Shown here: one piece after another, positions 32,794-41,354 of the stretch
Position numbering within the stretch: position 1 is the stretch's first letter
How the letters are laid out: every line of letters begins with the position of its first letter
Source of the DNA: Chloroflexota bacterium
GTDB lineage: Bacteria; Chloroflexota; UBA11872; VXOZ01
DNA length: 57,793 bases
Direction: 5' to 3'
NCBI GenBank assembly: GCA_028874195.1
Contig: JAPPLM010000039.1
Span: 1-57,793, forward strand
Program-made: the position numbers and the translations under genes
Notes under the pieces: generated by a model
What the model was told of the DNA's origin: nothing
The model's database searches: none
What the model saw: the letters and a program-made list of their open reading frames with translations, nothing else

Positions 32794-35247
32794 TCAGCCA
32801 ATCGGAACTTCAGCCGGCTGGATTTCCACGTTGTCTCCGGCAGCATTGAGGGTAACCAGCCAGTGGGTTTGCGCTTCATCTTTGAGGCGCAGATCGGTAA
32901 GGGGGTCTTCGAGCAGGGTGGTAATAAACCGCCGCAGGGGCCGCGCACCCTGAGCAGTGCCGCAGCGCTTCGCAAGGTGCGCGCAAACGGCATCGTCTAC
33001 TTCGAGGGTGATGCCTTCGGTTGCAAGGTGCAATACACACTCCTGGATCAACTGCCTGGCAATAGCGTAAATGTCCTCTTCCGTGAGCGGATGGAAGGCG
33101 CAAATGGTGTCCACCCGATTCAGGAATTCGGGACGCAGGTTGCGCTCAAGCGCTTTAACGGCGGCTTTCTTAATGCGTTCGTAGTCGACTTCGACGTTGT
33201 CAGCGTTGAAGCCTATGCCGATCCGATTCGGATCGTCGTCGAAGAAGTTGGAGGTGAAGATCAGCACGGTGTTGCGGAAGCTCACCACGCGGCCCTGACC
33301 ATCGGTAAGCTGACCGTGGTCAAGAATCTGCAGCAGGGCATCGAGCACGGTTGGGTGCGCCTTATCGATGTCGTCGAGCAGTATGACGGCATACGCGCGC
33401 CGGCGCACCGCCTCCGTGAGCTGTCCCGCTTCGTCATAGCCTACGTAGCCGGGAGGCGATCCAATCAGGCGTGAGACGGTGTGGTACTCATCGTACTCGG
33501 ACATGTCAATGCGCACTATTTGTTGCTCGTCGCCGAGCATGAACTCGGCAATAGCTTTCGCGAGTTCAGTCTTACCGACGCCGGGGCTGCCAATGAAGAG
33601 AAAGGATCCGATCGGGCGGGTGGGATCCTTTACGCCGGCAAGCGCGCGCCGCAGGGCCTGCGCGACTTCACGGGCAGGCTCATGTTGGCCGACTATGCGG
33701 CGGGCCACCTCCGCTTCCATCTTCAGCAGTCTTCTGGCCTCGTTCGTGTCCACCGTGCTACTGGGAATGCCAGTCCACTGGGCTATGACCTCAGCCACCT
33801 CTCGCTGACCAATCTCGGCCCTGTGCTCCGCGAGTTCGGTGCGCCATCCTGTTTCGATGTCGCGCAAATGCTTGTGCAGGTTTTCGATCTCACCATTTAC
33901 GCGCGTAATCCAATCGTAGTTGCCTTCTTCGCGAGCCTCTTTCGCTTCTTTTTCCATCAATTCCAGCCGATGTTTGAGCTTGCGCATTTCGGCAGGCGCC
34001 GTGAGGCGCGAGACTTTGAGCTTAGCGGCAGCTTCGTCGATCAGATCGATGGACTTATCCGGGAAGAACCTCCCGGGCAAATAGCGCTGGGCAAGACGAA
34101 CCGAGCTTACCAACGCTTCGTCTGTGATCGCAACGCCGTGGAATGTCTCATAGACGCTCCGTATCCCTGCCAAGATCTCTATAGTTTCTTCAAATGCCGG
34201 TTCGTCTACCGCGATTGGCTGGAAGCGCCGCACCAACGTACCGTCGCGCTCGATGTAGCGCCGGTATTCCTCCCACGTCGTTGCGCCGATCAGGCGCAGT
34301 TCGCCGCGCGCAAGCACGGGTTTCAGCATATTTGCGGCGTCCATGGCCCCGGCGGCGGCTCCCGCACCGAGGATCATATGCACCTCATCGACGAAGAGGA
34401 CGAGATTGTCAATGATCTTTACCTCTTCGATGAGCTTCTTGAGTCGCTCTTCGAATTCACCGCGGAACTTCGTGCCCGCGATGAGACCGGCGAGATCGAG
34501 TTGTACGACCCGCAAGTCGTGCATCACCGAGGCAGCTTCTTTGGAGACGATGCGCTCTGCCAACCCCTCGACGACGGCAGTCTTGCCCACGCCGGCCGGG
34601 CCCACCAGCACCGGATTGTTCTTGCGGCGGCGCAAGAGCACCTCGCACATGCGTTCGACCTCTTGCTCGCGGCCAATGACGGGGTCCATGTCCTGTTGGC
34701 GGGCGAGTTGCGTAAGATCCCGCCCATATTGCTCAAGGATTGAAGACTTTTCCTGGCGGCGGGAGCGCTCGCGGCCGCGTTGTCGGCCAACTTCCGGGCT
34801 CTTGCGCGACCAGCGGTTGGCCATGCGCCGCATCACGTCCGTTTGCACACCCAGTCGATTGGTGAGCACGTGCGACGCCAAACCTTCTTCCTCTCGCAGC
34901 AGTCCGAGGAGCAGGTGCTCGGTACCGATATACTCGGCGGAAAGCGCCCGCGACTCTTCATCGGCGAGTTCGAGCACGCGCGCGCCGGAGGCAGAGAGCC
35001 GGGGACTGGCAAAGGCTTCGCGGGTCTGGCCGAAATCGATGGCGGCAACGATTTCGCGCACGATTACGTGTAGGTCCAGCCCCAACTCGCGCAGCAGGCG
35101 CGCCGCGAGGCATTCGGGGAGAGCAACGAGTGCGAGCAGGATGTGCTCAGGCCGGATCTGTTGGTGCTGAAAGAAGAGCGCCTCGTTGCGAGCAAGGGCG
35201 AGGGCCTGCTTGCCCATGTCCGTGAGACGACTGACGATATCCGCCAC
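32794..35247 (-). CDS. clpC: ATP-dependent Clp protease ATP-binding subunit ClpC
   Basis: The 817-residue Hsp100 unfoldase feeds proteins to ClpP. It has two N-terminal Clp repeats (about residues 1-145), AAA domain 1 with GPAGVGKT (about 215) and LVLFVDEVHMILG, and a middle coiled domain with a UVR-like KHRLELMEKEAKEAREEGNY segment. AAA domain 2 has GSPGVGKT (about 552) and AVILLDDIDKAHP. An IGF tripeptide (RIGIGF) near residue 690 fits the ClpP-docking loop. The start is GTG 35247, with only a weak ribosome site. It leads a clpC-comF unit behind an extended -10 promoter. Confidence 0.93.
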   Translation of the reverse strand: MADIVSRLTDMGKQALALARNEALFFQHQQIRPEHILLALVALPECLAARLLRELGLDLHVIVREIVAAIDFGQTREAFASPRLSASGARVLELADEESRALSAEYIGTEHLLLGLLREEEGLASHVLTNRLGVQTDVMRRMANRWSRKSPEVGRQRGRERSRRQEKSSILEQYGRDLTQLARQQDMDPVIGREQEVERMCEVLLRRRKNNPVLVGPAGVGKTAVVEGLAERIVSKEAASVMHDLRVVQLDLAGLIAGTKFRGEFEERLKKLIEEVKIIDNLVLFVDEVHMILGAGAAAGAMDAANMLKPVLARGELRLIGATTWEEYRRYIERDGTLVRRFQPIAVDEPAFEETIEILAGIRSVYETFHGVAITDEALVSSVRLAQRYLPGRFFPDKSIDLIDEAAAKLKVSRLTAPAEMRKLKHRLELMEKEAKEAREEGNYDWITRVNGEIENLHKHLRDIETGWRTELAEHRAEIGQREVAEVIAQWTGIPSSTVDTNEARRLLKMEAEVARRIVGQHEPAREVAQALRRALAGVKDPTRPIGSFLFIGSPGVGKTELAKAIAEFMLGDEQQIVRIDMSEYDEYHTVSRLIGSPPGYVGYDEAGQLTEAVRRRAYAVILLDDIDKAHPTVLDALLQILDHGQLTDGQGRVVSFRNTVLIFTSNFFDDDPNRIGIGFNADNVEVDYERIKKAAVKALERNLRPEFLNRVDTICAFHPLTEEDIYAIARQLIQECVLHLATEGITLEVDDAVCAHLAKRCGTAQGARPLRRFITTLLEDPLTDLRLKDEAQTHWLVTLNAAGDNVEIQPAEVPIG

Positions 35248-35294
35248 CAGGCTGCTTTTCCGGAAAGAGGACTTTCGGGTTCCGCTCTAGTCGC

Positions 35295-35303
35295 ATTATA
35301 GCA
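35295..35303 (-). promoter_or_regulatory. Extended -10 promoter of clpC
   Basis: TGCTATAAT on the minus strand is a perfect extended -10 (TGn-TATAAT). It lies 47 nt upstream of the clpC GTG. No -35 is obvious. Confidence 0.65.
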
Positions 35304-35314
35304 TGCGAAATGAG

Positions 35315-35342
35315 CCGGCACGCTTCTCGGGAAGCGTGCCGG
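35315..35342 (-). terminator. Hairpin terminator after pepA
   Basis: Perfect 12-bp arms CCGGCACGCTTC / GAAGCGTGCCGG with a TCGG loop. It lies 61 nt beyond the pepA stop on the minus strand, before the clpC promoter. The 3' side carries CTCATTTCG, so the T tract is weak. Confidence 0.65.
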
Positions 35343-35403
35343 TAGTCCCGCTTAGGCGCCCTTGCGGTATCTGTGACCAGATTCTGCGGCAAGGTGCCCA
35401 GGC

Positions 35404-36909
35404 TTAATCGAGCCCATCTTCCCAGTCGCGCACGACCTGGAAGAGGAGCCGCGCGCCGAACCCGCTGCTGCCTTTGGGAATGTAGGGTCGGTCCAGGTCG
35501 GTGTAGTCCACACCGGCCACATCCAGGTGCACCCAGGGTTTGTCGTCAACGAATAGTTTGAGCAGCGCCGCGCCGGTAATGCTTCCCGCCGCGCGGCCGC
35601 CAGTGTTCTTGACGTCGGCGACGGGGCTTTTTACCTGCTCTTCATACTCGGGCCACAGCGGCAGTTCCCACACGCGCTCGCCGGTTACTTCCCCCGCGTC
35701 CTTGACTCTCGCCGCTAGTCCGGCGTGGTTCGTCATCAGTCCTCCGGCGTGCTGGCCCAGGGCGACAATGACGGCACCGGTGAGAGTCGCGATGTCTATG
35801 ATCGCCGAGGGATTGTAGCGCTGGGCATAGCACAGCGCATCCGCGAGCACGAGCCTCCCCTCGGCGTCGGTATTATCTATCTCGATGGTCTTGCCGTTAG
35901 CGGCACGGAGAACATCACCGGGCTTGAAGGCATTGCCGCCGGGCATGTTCTCCGATGCAGGCACCAGGCCTATCACGCGAACGTTCGGCCTAAAGTGGCC
36001 GACCAATCGCATTGCACCGATAACGCTGGCGCCGCCGGCCATGTCACATTCCATGTGGCGCATGGAATCGCCGGGCTTGAGGTTCAGTCCGCCGGTGTCA
36101 AAGGTGATGCCCTTCCCAACCAGGGCGATGGTTTGATCGGTAGCTTCGTCCGGCGTGTAGTCGAGAACGATGAAGCGGCAGGGCTGAGCGCTGCCGCGCG
36201 AAACGCCTAAAATGACGTTCATGTTCTCCGCGGCAATCTCTTCCGGCCCCAATATGGTGCACTGCAAGCCGAACTCCTGTGCCATGGAACTGGCCGCTTC
36301 GGCGAGCGCCGCCGGCGGCAGATCGCTCCCGGGCGTGGTGGCAAGATCACGGACGAAGTTCTGGGCGCCGCCAATGGCGATGCCGTCGCTCACGCCCTGC
36401 GAAACGGCGCTGAATTTCTCATCGTCTGCTTCGACGAATGTGACGGAATCGAGTACTTTCTTGTCCTTGTCGGACTTGTAGCGTTCATAGCGGTAAAGAC
36501 CAAGCACGGTACCCTCAGCTGCGGCGCACGCCGCGTCCACAGGGGAGAGCCCACCGATCCCCGCTCCATGCACGATACTTGCTGCCCGCTTCGCGCCGAG
36601 ATCGCGTGCCGTGCGTGCTGCTTTCCCCGCTGCCTGCCGGGCTCGGTCCAGCGTGAATTCCTCCTGCTTGCCTAAGCCAACAAGCAGGACGCGCCGCGCA
36701 GAGAGCCCGCCATTGGCGTAGAGGTAAAGCGTTTCGTTCAACTTGCCTTCAAAGTCTCCGGCGGCGATGAGATTGCTAATCTGACCGTCGAGGGCACGGT
36801 CCACCGCGCCGGTTGCGCCGCTTGGCGTAGTCACGCCGTCAAAGAGGTTGACGATAACAATGTCGGCATCATGCTCGAGTATGTTTCCTTGGGCTGTCGC
36901 GACGTTCAT
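35404..36909 (-). CDS. pepA: Leucyl aminopeptidase (M17 family)
   Basis: The 501-residue enzyme removes N-terminal residues from peptides, with two metal ions. The M17 signature NTDAEGRLVLADAL is present (about residue 325), and metal-binding Lys/Asp segments appear in VGKGITFDTGGLNLKPG and MKLVGHF-type text (CDMAGGASVIGAMRL). The N-terminal macro-like domain is complete. ATG 36909 is chosen because AGGAG lies 6 nt upstream; the ATG at 36915 would directly abut that site. The gene is a single unit with its own terminator. Confidence 0.94.
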   Translation of the reverse strand: MNVATAQGNILEHDADIVIVNLFDGVTTPSGATGAVDRALDGQISNLIAAGDFEGKLNETLYLYANGGLSARRVLLVGLGKQEEFTLDRARQAAGKAARTARDLGAKRAASIVHGAGIGGLSPVDAACAAAEGTVLGLYRYERYKSDKDKKVLDSVTFVEADDEKFSAVSQGVSDGIAIGGAQNFVRDLATTPGSDLPPAALAEAASSMAQEFGLQCTILGPEEIAAENMNVILGVSRGSAQPCRFIVLDYTPDEATDQTIALVGKGITFDTGGLNLKPGDSMRHMECDMAGGASVIGAMRLVGHFRPNVRVIGLVPASENMPGGNAFKPGDVLRAANGKTIEIDNTDAEGRLVLADALCYAQRYNPSAIIDIATLTGAVIVALGQHAGGLMTNHAGLAARVKDAGEVTGERVWELPLWPEYEEQVKSPVADVKNTGGRAAGSITGAALLKLFVDDKPWVHLDVAGVDYTDLDRPYIPKGSSGFGARLLFQVVRDWEDGLD

Positions 36910-37034
36910 AGGCATCTCCTGGTCTGTTTTCTACGATTTACGCTATTGTTTGAAGACTCTTTGGCGTACCTAACAAGAACCAGAGACTGGGCTCAGTGTA
37001 CAACTGCATAAGGCCAAGTCTCTCCTAGGCAATA

Positions 37035-38198
37035 CTATGCGCTGAAGCGCAGCAAGATGCGACTCACGTGCCCTTCGCGCCCGAACGAGTTGACACCTTT
37101 TGCCATGATCTGATTCTTGCCGGGACGCAATCGCCACATGAATTCGGGGGCCGTTTCGCGCCACTCTTCATCGTCAAGGCGCACTAACAGCCGGTCCAGG
37201 TTGGGCATGCTGTTTTCGAGCGTTACGGTGAGCAGTGCCTTTCTGCGCTCCCATGCTGTTCGATCCGCTGCGAGGTTGATTTGTACCTGGTCGACGGACC
37301 AGTAAAGATCATCTCGATTGCTGGTGAACTGGCTGCCGTTCGGTGCGTTGTAGGCGATGATGCGCGGCGGTGTCCAGGAATCTATCCACTCAAGCGATCC
37401 GACATGTTCGTTGGATGAGTGTTGGGTATTGTACAGCGGAAGCACGACGTGGGAGTAGTAGTCTCCGACGTCGTGCCAGCCGAAGATCTGGAACTCGGCG
37501 TCCTGATTGTCCTGGTTCTTGAAAGTAGTGGCTGCGCCAGACTCCAACTTATCCGTCACACGGAAGGGAGTGGGACCTGTCACCATGCTCACCTCATCCC
37601 AGCGGCGGGTAACCCACGCCTCGTGGATTTCCAGCACACTAAGTGGAATACCGTCGCGTTCGTAGTGCACATTCAAGTCGGGATCAAGCAGTATCCACTT
37701 GTGATACTGGTGAGACCAAAACTCCACAATCGAATGACCGATATTGCCCTCGTCCGCAGACATCCAGTTACTTTCCGGTTTGCAGATGCTCAAATTGCGG
37801 GCTACGAAACCCAGAGACAACAGGCATTGCATCAGTGTGATCGCAAAATACCCGCAATTGAAGTCCTTGCCTTGCTCCACAGCGGCCAAAATTTCCAGCG
37901 CGTTGCGCGGCTTCGGCACACGCGTCCACCCGTGCTTCCAGCGCGTGTGCACCCATTCCCGCAGCAGGAGGACCTGATCGAACTCGGTTTGGCCGGACGC
38001 GATCACTTCGTCCAGCCGATACCGCTGCCGCAGCTCTGCTAACATGGCGTCCGGCGCCTGATAGCTAAACGGGAACGCGCTCCGCACAATGCGCTCATTT
38101 TGGTATTCAATAATGCGTAACTCCGGAGCAATCGCCTCTTCCTTGGCGGAATCCAGTTTTAGGTCTTCAAGGGCTATGCGGTCTACGGTAGTTGCCAT
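37035..38198 (-). CDS. Transglutaminase-like domain protein
   Basis: The 387-residue protein has a transglutaminase/cysteine-protease-like core with the catalytic Cys in KDFNCGYFAITL (about residue 114), His in NIGHSIVEFW (about 153) and Asp in LLDPDLN (about 170). This is followed by a beta-rich C-terminal half with PGKNQIMAKGVNSFG near the end. No signal peptide is seen. In bacteria such domains mostly act as proteases or amidases on peptides. GGAGG lies 9 nt before the ATG. The stop is 35 nt from nothing on its far side; it is 27 nt downstream of the deacetylase-like gene, so one operon is likely. Confidence 0.82.
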   Translation of the reverse strand: MATTVDRIALEDLKLDSAKEEAIAPELRIIEYQNERIVRSAFPFSYQAPDAMLAELRQRYRLDEVIASGQTEFDQVLLLREWVHTRWKHGWTRVPKPRNALEILAAVEQGKDFNCGYFAITLMQCLLSLGFVARNLSICKPESNWMSADEGNIGHSIVEFWSHQYHKWILLDPDLNVHYERDGIPLSVLEIHEAWVTRRWDEVSMVTGPTPFRVTDKLESGAATTFKNQDNQDAEFQIFGWHDVGDYYSHVVLPLYNTQHSSNEHVGSLEWIDSWTPPRIIAYNAPNGSQFTSNRDDLYWSVDQVQINLAADRTAWERRKALLTVTLENSMPNLDRLLVRLDDEEWRETAPEFMWRLRPGKNQIMAKGVNSFGREGHVSRILLRFSA

Positions 38199-38225
38199 GT
38201 GTACTGCCTCCAGTCTTGCGTTGTC

Positions 38226-39140
38226 TTATGCCGGCAACGTTGCATTGGAGAGGGGCAGGGCCTCTTCGAGAGCCGTGCGAATCGTGGGAAATGATGCCGG
38301 CACTAACTCCAGCCCCTCACGGTCCGTGGCTGCCTGCATGTATTCCAAGACGTAGTCAACGTTCGGGATATTGACTCGTTCAGAGTTGTGGGTAGCGCCG
38401 ACAATGGCGCGCACCGGCGTCTGGATAAGTCCGGATAGCTCAATATTCCAGTCGATGATGGTACGGTAGAGCTCTCTGCTTTCCTCGCTCACCGGCTCCT
38501 CTGAGCGCAGGTCGCGAGGGCGGGCCCAGCGGCCGCCGGACATTTCGCCGCTGCAAGAAATCACGCAAACAGGCAGCGCGCCGCCCAATACGTGGTGCTG
38601 CGTGCTACCCCAGTGGGGGAACGGGTAGTCGCCCTCGGTGCAGCGGTCCGGACGGTCAGGGAAGTAGCGGCCGGGCGCGGGGGCAATGTACTGCCGATAG
38701 CCTGCTTCATAGAGCAGGCGCAGCGTGACCGGGCTCTTGGAGCCGCAGCACGCGCAATAGGTGTCGGTCCTGAAGCCTAATGCGTTCTCGAAGTCTTCCG
38801 TGGCCTCGGCGATGATCTGGCGTTGCATCGTTTCGTCGTATTCGCCAAGATCGTTCTCATACTTCGGGTAGCGAAAGCCGGGAACGTTGGGCTGAATCCC
38901 GATATTCACCCCTTCTCTGTGCCACTCCCGCATCATGGGGGCGTGGGCCTTGGCTGCTTCGGGCGTGAGGTTGAAGGTGACCGCGGGCAGCAGGCCATGC
39001 GACTCAAAGGACTGGCGAATGGCGCGCACGGTGCGCTCGCTCACTTCCCACGATGCGGGGCCGCCGCAGCGCGGCGACTTCGCCGCCAGCGGCTCGCAGT
39101 CTACGAAATAGGAGAAGTAGATCTTCTTCGAAACAGCCAT
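38226..39140 (-). CDS. Polysaccharide deacetylase-like (degenerate NodB fold) protein
   Basis: The 304-residue protein resembles the NodB/polysaccharide deacetylase alpha/beta barrel. It has FSYFVDCEP at strand 1, AVTFNLTPEA with an adjoining helix, and GFRTDTYCACCGSKSPVTLRLLYEAGYR near the usual R-x-P motif. The zinc-binding H-x3-H motif is not there: the position reads GIQPNVPG. It is therefore probably not a standard deacetylase. AAGGAG lies 6-7 nt before the ATG. It heads a likely pair with the transglutaminase-like gene (gap 27 nt), so a joint role in peptide or glycan processing is possible. Confidence 0.55.
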   Translation of the reverse strand: MAVSKKIYFSYFVDCEPLAAKSPRCGGPASWEVSERTVRAIRQSFESHGLLPAVTFNLTPEAAKAHAPMMREWHREGVNIGIQPNVPGFRYPKYENDLGEYDETMQRQIIAEATEDFENALGFRTDTYCACCGSKSPVTLRLLYEAGYRQYIAPAPGRYFPDRPDRCTEGDYPFPHWGSTQHHVLGGALPVCVISCSGEMSGGRWARPRDLRSEEPVSEESRELYRTIIDWNIELSGLIQTPVRAIVGATHNSERVNIPNVDYVLEYMQAATDREGLELVPASFPTIRTALEEALPLSNATLPA

Positions 39141-39590
39141 AGGGTGCTCCTTGTGCAGACAATTCTTACTGCCGCCGCCTCAAGACGAGGCAGCTACTGA
39201 ATTGGGCTTTAGCGTACCTAACCAATGCGATTATATACCGATGCAAGATCATTGGAAACGCGAAGCGGTGAGTGTGGAAAGAGTGTACCTGCGATGAGTT
39301 CCCAGACTGCCCGCAGATGCGGGCAAGCATCGGTAGTTCGCGAGGGATTGGTACAGCTTGAGCGTGGACAGGAAGATCCAGCGAAGCAGAAGAACCGCCC
39401 AGGCCGGTACTTCAATTTGGGGCGTGGGACGGGGCGAGCAGAGCATTGTGGATACGTGTGGGTGAGCTGCGGAGACGCTTGATTGTGGACTGCATGAGAT
39501 CAGAGACGAGGGTAGGGGCACGATATATCGTGCCCCTACCTGTTCTCAATCGATCGAGGAGATCAGTTTCGCATACCCAAAGGGTCGAGC
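39141..39590. other. Intergenic stretch with hairpins
   Basis: No gene is supported. A small inverted repeat GCCCGCA-GA-TGCGGGC lies at 39309-39324. The 30-bp palindrome at 39511-39540 is listed separately. The stretch is otherwise unremarkable. Confidence 0.5.
39511..39540. repeat. 30-bp perfect palindrome, copy 1
   Basis: The stretch begins GGTAGGGGCACGATAT and continues with its exact reverse complement, so all 30 bases are self-complementary. An identical 30-bp copy lies at 47579-47608. Here it sits 51 nt downstream of the SBP stop on the minus strand. Confidence 0.9.
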
Positions 39591-40982
39591 TTATGCTTCT
39601 CGATACTCCTCGGGTCGGCGATCCAGAACCTCATTGAGGATGTCGGCGGACTGGCGCAGACCCTCGGCCACGGTGATCTCGCCTCTCAAAGCCTCGTACC
39701 ACGGTGCGTTGGACGGGCCAAAGGCTTCGCTGAATTCCAGCACGCGCGGGAACGGACGGCCGCCGGCGGCCCAGCCGTTCACCACCTGCTCGACCTGCGT
39801 GCCTTCGTAGCGTGCCGCCCACTTCGGGAACAGGCCATGCCGGATAATCGGCGGCCATGCAATAAAGCCGAAGTAGTCGGTTTCCTCAGCGCCCTCATCG
39901 CTATGGATGTACTTGAGGAAGCTCCAAGCAGTCTCTTGGTTCGGCGAGAGGGTCATCAGAGAGTAGCCATTCCCGACCAGAGTAGCAGTCTGGCGCTGAT
40001 CCCGCGGCGGCATGGCAATGTCCAGCGCATCCTCCAAGTGCTTCTTGGCCGCGTTGTAACGGAACATGCCGTTAAACTCCATGGCAAGAGCCCTCACCTC
40101 GAGGATGCCGATACCGGACCTACCACCAGTGACCTTTTGAATGTCCTCACCGGAAGGTGTGTACTGGTGCTTGATGTGGAGATCGACGTTGAACTGGGCG
40201 CCGCGCAGCGACAAGGGATCCTCACCGTAGAGCGCCTTGGTGTCGTTCTCGTTCATGATGGACCCGCCAAAGTTGAGCAGGAAGGTGCCGCCCATGTACC
40301 AGAGGCTATTCTGGCCCACTTGCAGCGCCCAGCGACCGTCGTCCGGCTTATGGAGACGCTCTGCCATACTTAGCAGATCATCGTAGGTCCAATCACCGCC
40401 GGGGTAATTCAGGCCGGCTTCGTCGAAGTACTCTTTGTTGAAGAGCACTACCTCGCCGCCGGACTGCATGGGCACGGAGTAGAGCTTATTCTGCCAGGTC
40501 CAAGAGCGCAGGTCGGCTTGGAAGTAGTCTTCCAACGGAATCTTGTCGCGCTGGAAGAAGGGGATGTGGTCCAGGAAAATACCCCGCAAACCACCATAGC
40601 CATACCAGTTGATCTGGTTGATGGAAAGGTCTACGTCGGCCATCCCGGCGGCGTGGTTCGTCTGCCGCCGTTCCCAGATCGTGCTGTACTCGCCGGGCAC
40701 GATCTCCGTCTTGATGCCCAGGGCTTCTTCGGACTGCTTCAACGTATTGCGGAAGGCCTGATAGCGACCATCGGATTCGACGAAGGTCTCGTCAATCCGC
40801 ATGATCTTCTCTTCCATCGCCGGCTCTTCTTTGGCCTCCGGCTCAGGAGCCTTCTCTTCGGCCATCTCGCCGGTCTGTGCTACCGGTACCGCGCCGCACG
40901 CCGCCAAGAACACGACACCACCGAGACCGGCTGATCCCGCCAGAAAACCACGGCGGGAAAAGACGTTGCGCTTCTCTTCCAT
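39591..40982 (-). CDS. Tat-exported lipoprotein, ABC extracellular solute-binding protein family 1
   Basis: The 463-residue protein captures a carbohydrate or similar solute for an ABC importer. The N-terminus has the twin-arginine motif SRRGFLAG (about residues 9-16) and a lipobox LAAC with Cys at about 29, then an Ala/Glu/Pro-rich linker. The rest is family-1 SBP: YSTIWERRQTNHAAGMADVDL, VVLFNKEYFDEAGL, VGNGYSLMTLSPNQETAWSFLKYI. AGGAG lies 8 nt before the ATG. No permease or ATPase genes are beside it, so it is an orphan SBP whose partners are elsewhere. A likely promoter and a 21-bp direct repeat lie upstream. Confidence 0.9.
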   Translation of the reverse strand: MEEKRNVFSRRGFLAGSAGLGGVVFLAACGAVPVAQTGEMAEEKAPEPEAKEEPAMEEKIMRIDETFVESDGRYQAFRNTLKQSEEALGIKTEIVPGEYSTIWERRQTNHAAGMADVDLSINQINWYGYGGLRGIFLDHIPFFQRDKIPLEDYFQADLRSWTWQNKLYSVPMQSGGEVVLFNKEYFDEAGLNYPGGDWTYDDLLSMAERLHKPDDGRWALQVGQNSLWYMGGTFLLNFGGSIMNENDTKALYGEDPLSLRGAQFNVDLHIKHQYTPSGEDIQKVTGGRSGIGILEVRALAMEFNGMFRYNAAKKHLEDALDIAMPPRDQRQTATLVGNGYSLMTLSPNQETAWSFLKYIHSDEGAEETDYFGFIAWPPIIRHGLFPKWAARYEGTQVEQVVNGWAAGGRPFPRVLEFSEAFGPSNAPWYEALRGEITVAEGLRQSADILNEVLDRRPEEYREA

Positions 40983-41112
40983 TATTGCTTCTCCTAAGTC
41001 AGCCACCATTTCACCTTTAGTGACCAATGACAGGACTACACTAACTGAAACTTACGCCCTCTGGGCGGAAAAGCCTCCTTTCCCCAATACTCACTCTTGT
41101 TCGCGTAGCCGT

Positions 41113-41141
41113 AGTATCCCACAAGCGGATTCTGTCGTCAA
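41113..41141 (-). promoter_or_regulatory. Sigma-70 type promoter of the SBP gene
   Basis: On the minus strand, TTGACG (41136-41141) and GATACT (41113-41118) are separated by 17 nt. Transcription would start about 41106, giving a leader of about 125 nt. Confidence 0.6.
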
Positions 41142-41148
41142 TACAATG

Positions 41149-41190
41149 CGCAAAGCGATTGTGACAATACGCAAGCGATTGTGGCGTATA
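41149..41190 (-). repeat. Direct repeat (two 21-bp units) upstream of the SBP promoter
   Basis: Units are 41149-41169 and 41170-41190. Both contain ACAATCGCTT(T)GCG on the minus strand, in tandem. They lie directly upstream of the -35, at about -42 to -84 relative to the inferred start, where an activator would be expected to bind. Confidence 0.6.
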
Positions 41191-41354
41191 GCTGCCGCGC
41201 AATTGAACCGGCTGCAGAACACGGCTATTCCACCCAATGCGCATCCAGGAATGGGAGGCAAAAAGCGGCGCAGATTTCTTGGACTCGATGGTTTGATCAT
41301 GCCGCTAGGCAAGCGGTCACTAGCGAGCAGAGACGTAGGCGCTTAGACGTGCAG

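Larger units (their letters stand above)
40983..41354. other. Intergenic stretch ahead of the SBP
   Basis: No gene is supported. It holds the SBP promoter and direct repeats, listed separately. Part of it, 41200-41340, shows nothing I recognise. Confidence 0.45.

Noticed and set aside
33481..34743. A 420-codon open frame antisense to clpC.
   Set aside because: It overlaps a clear, full-length ClpC gene with all AAA motifs, and its translation has no recognisable domain. Long antisense frames are expected in GC-rich genes.
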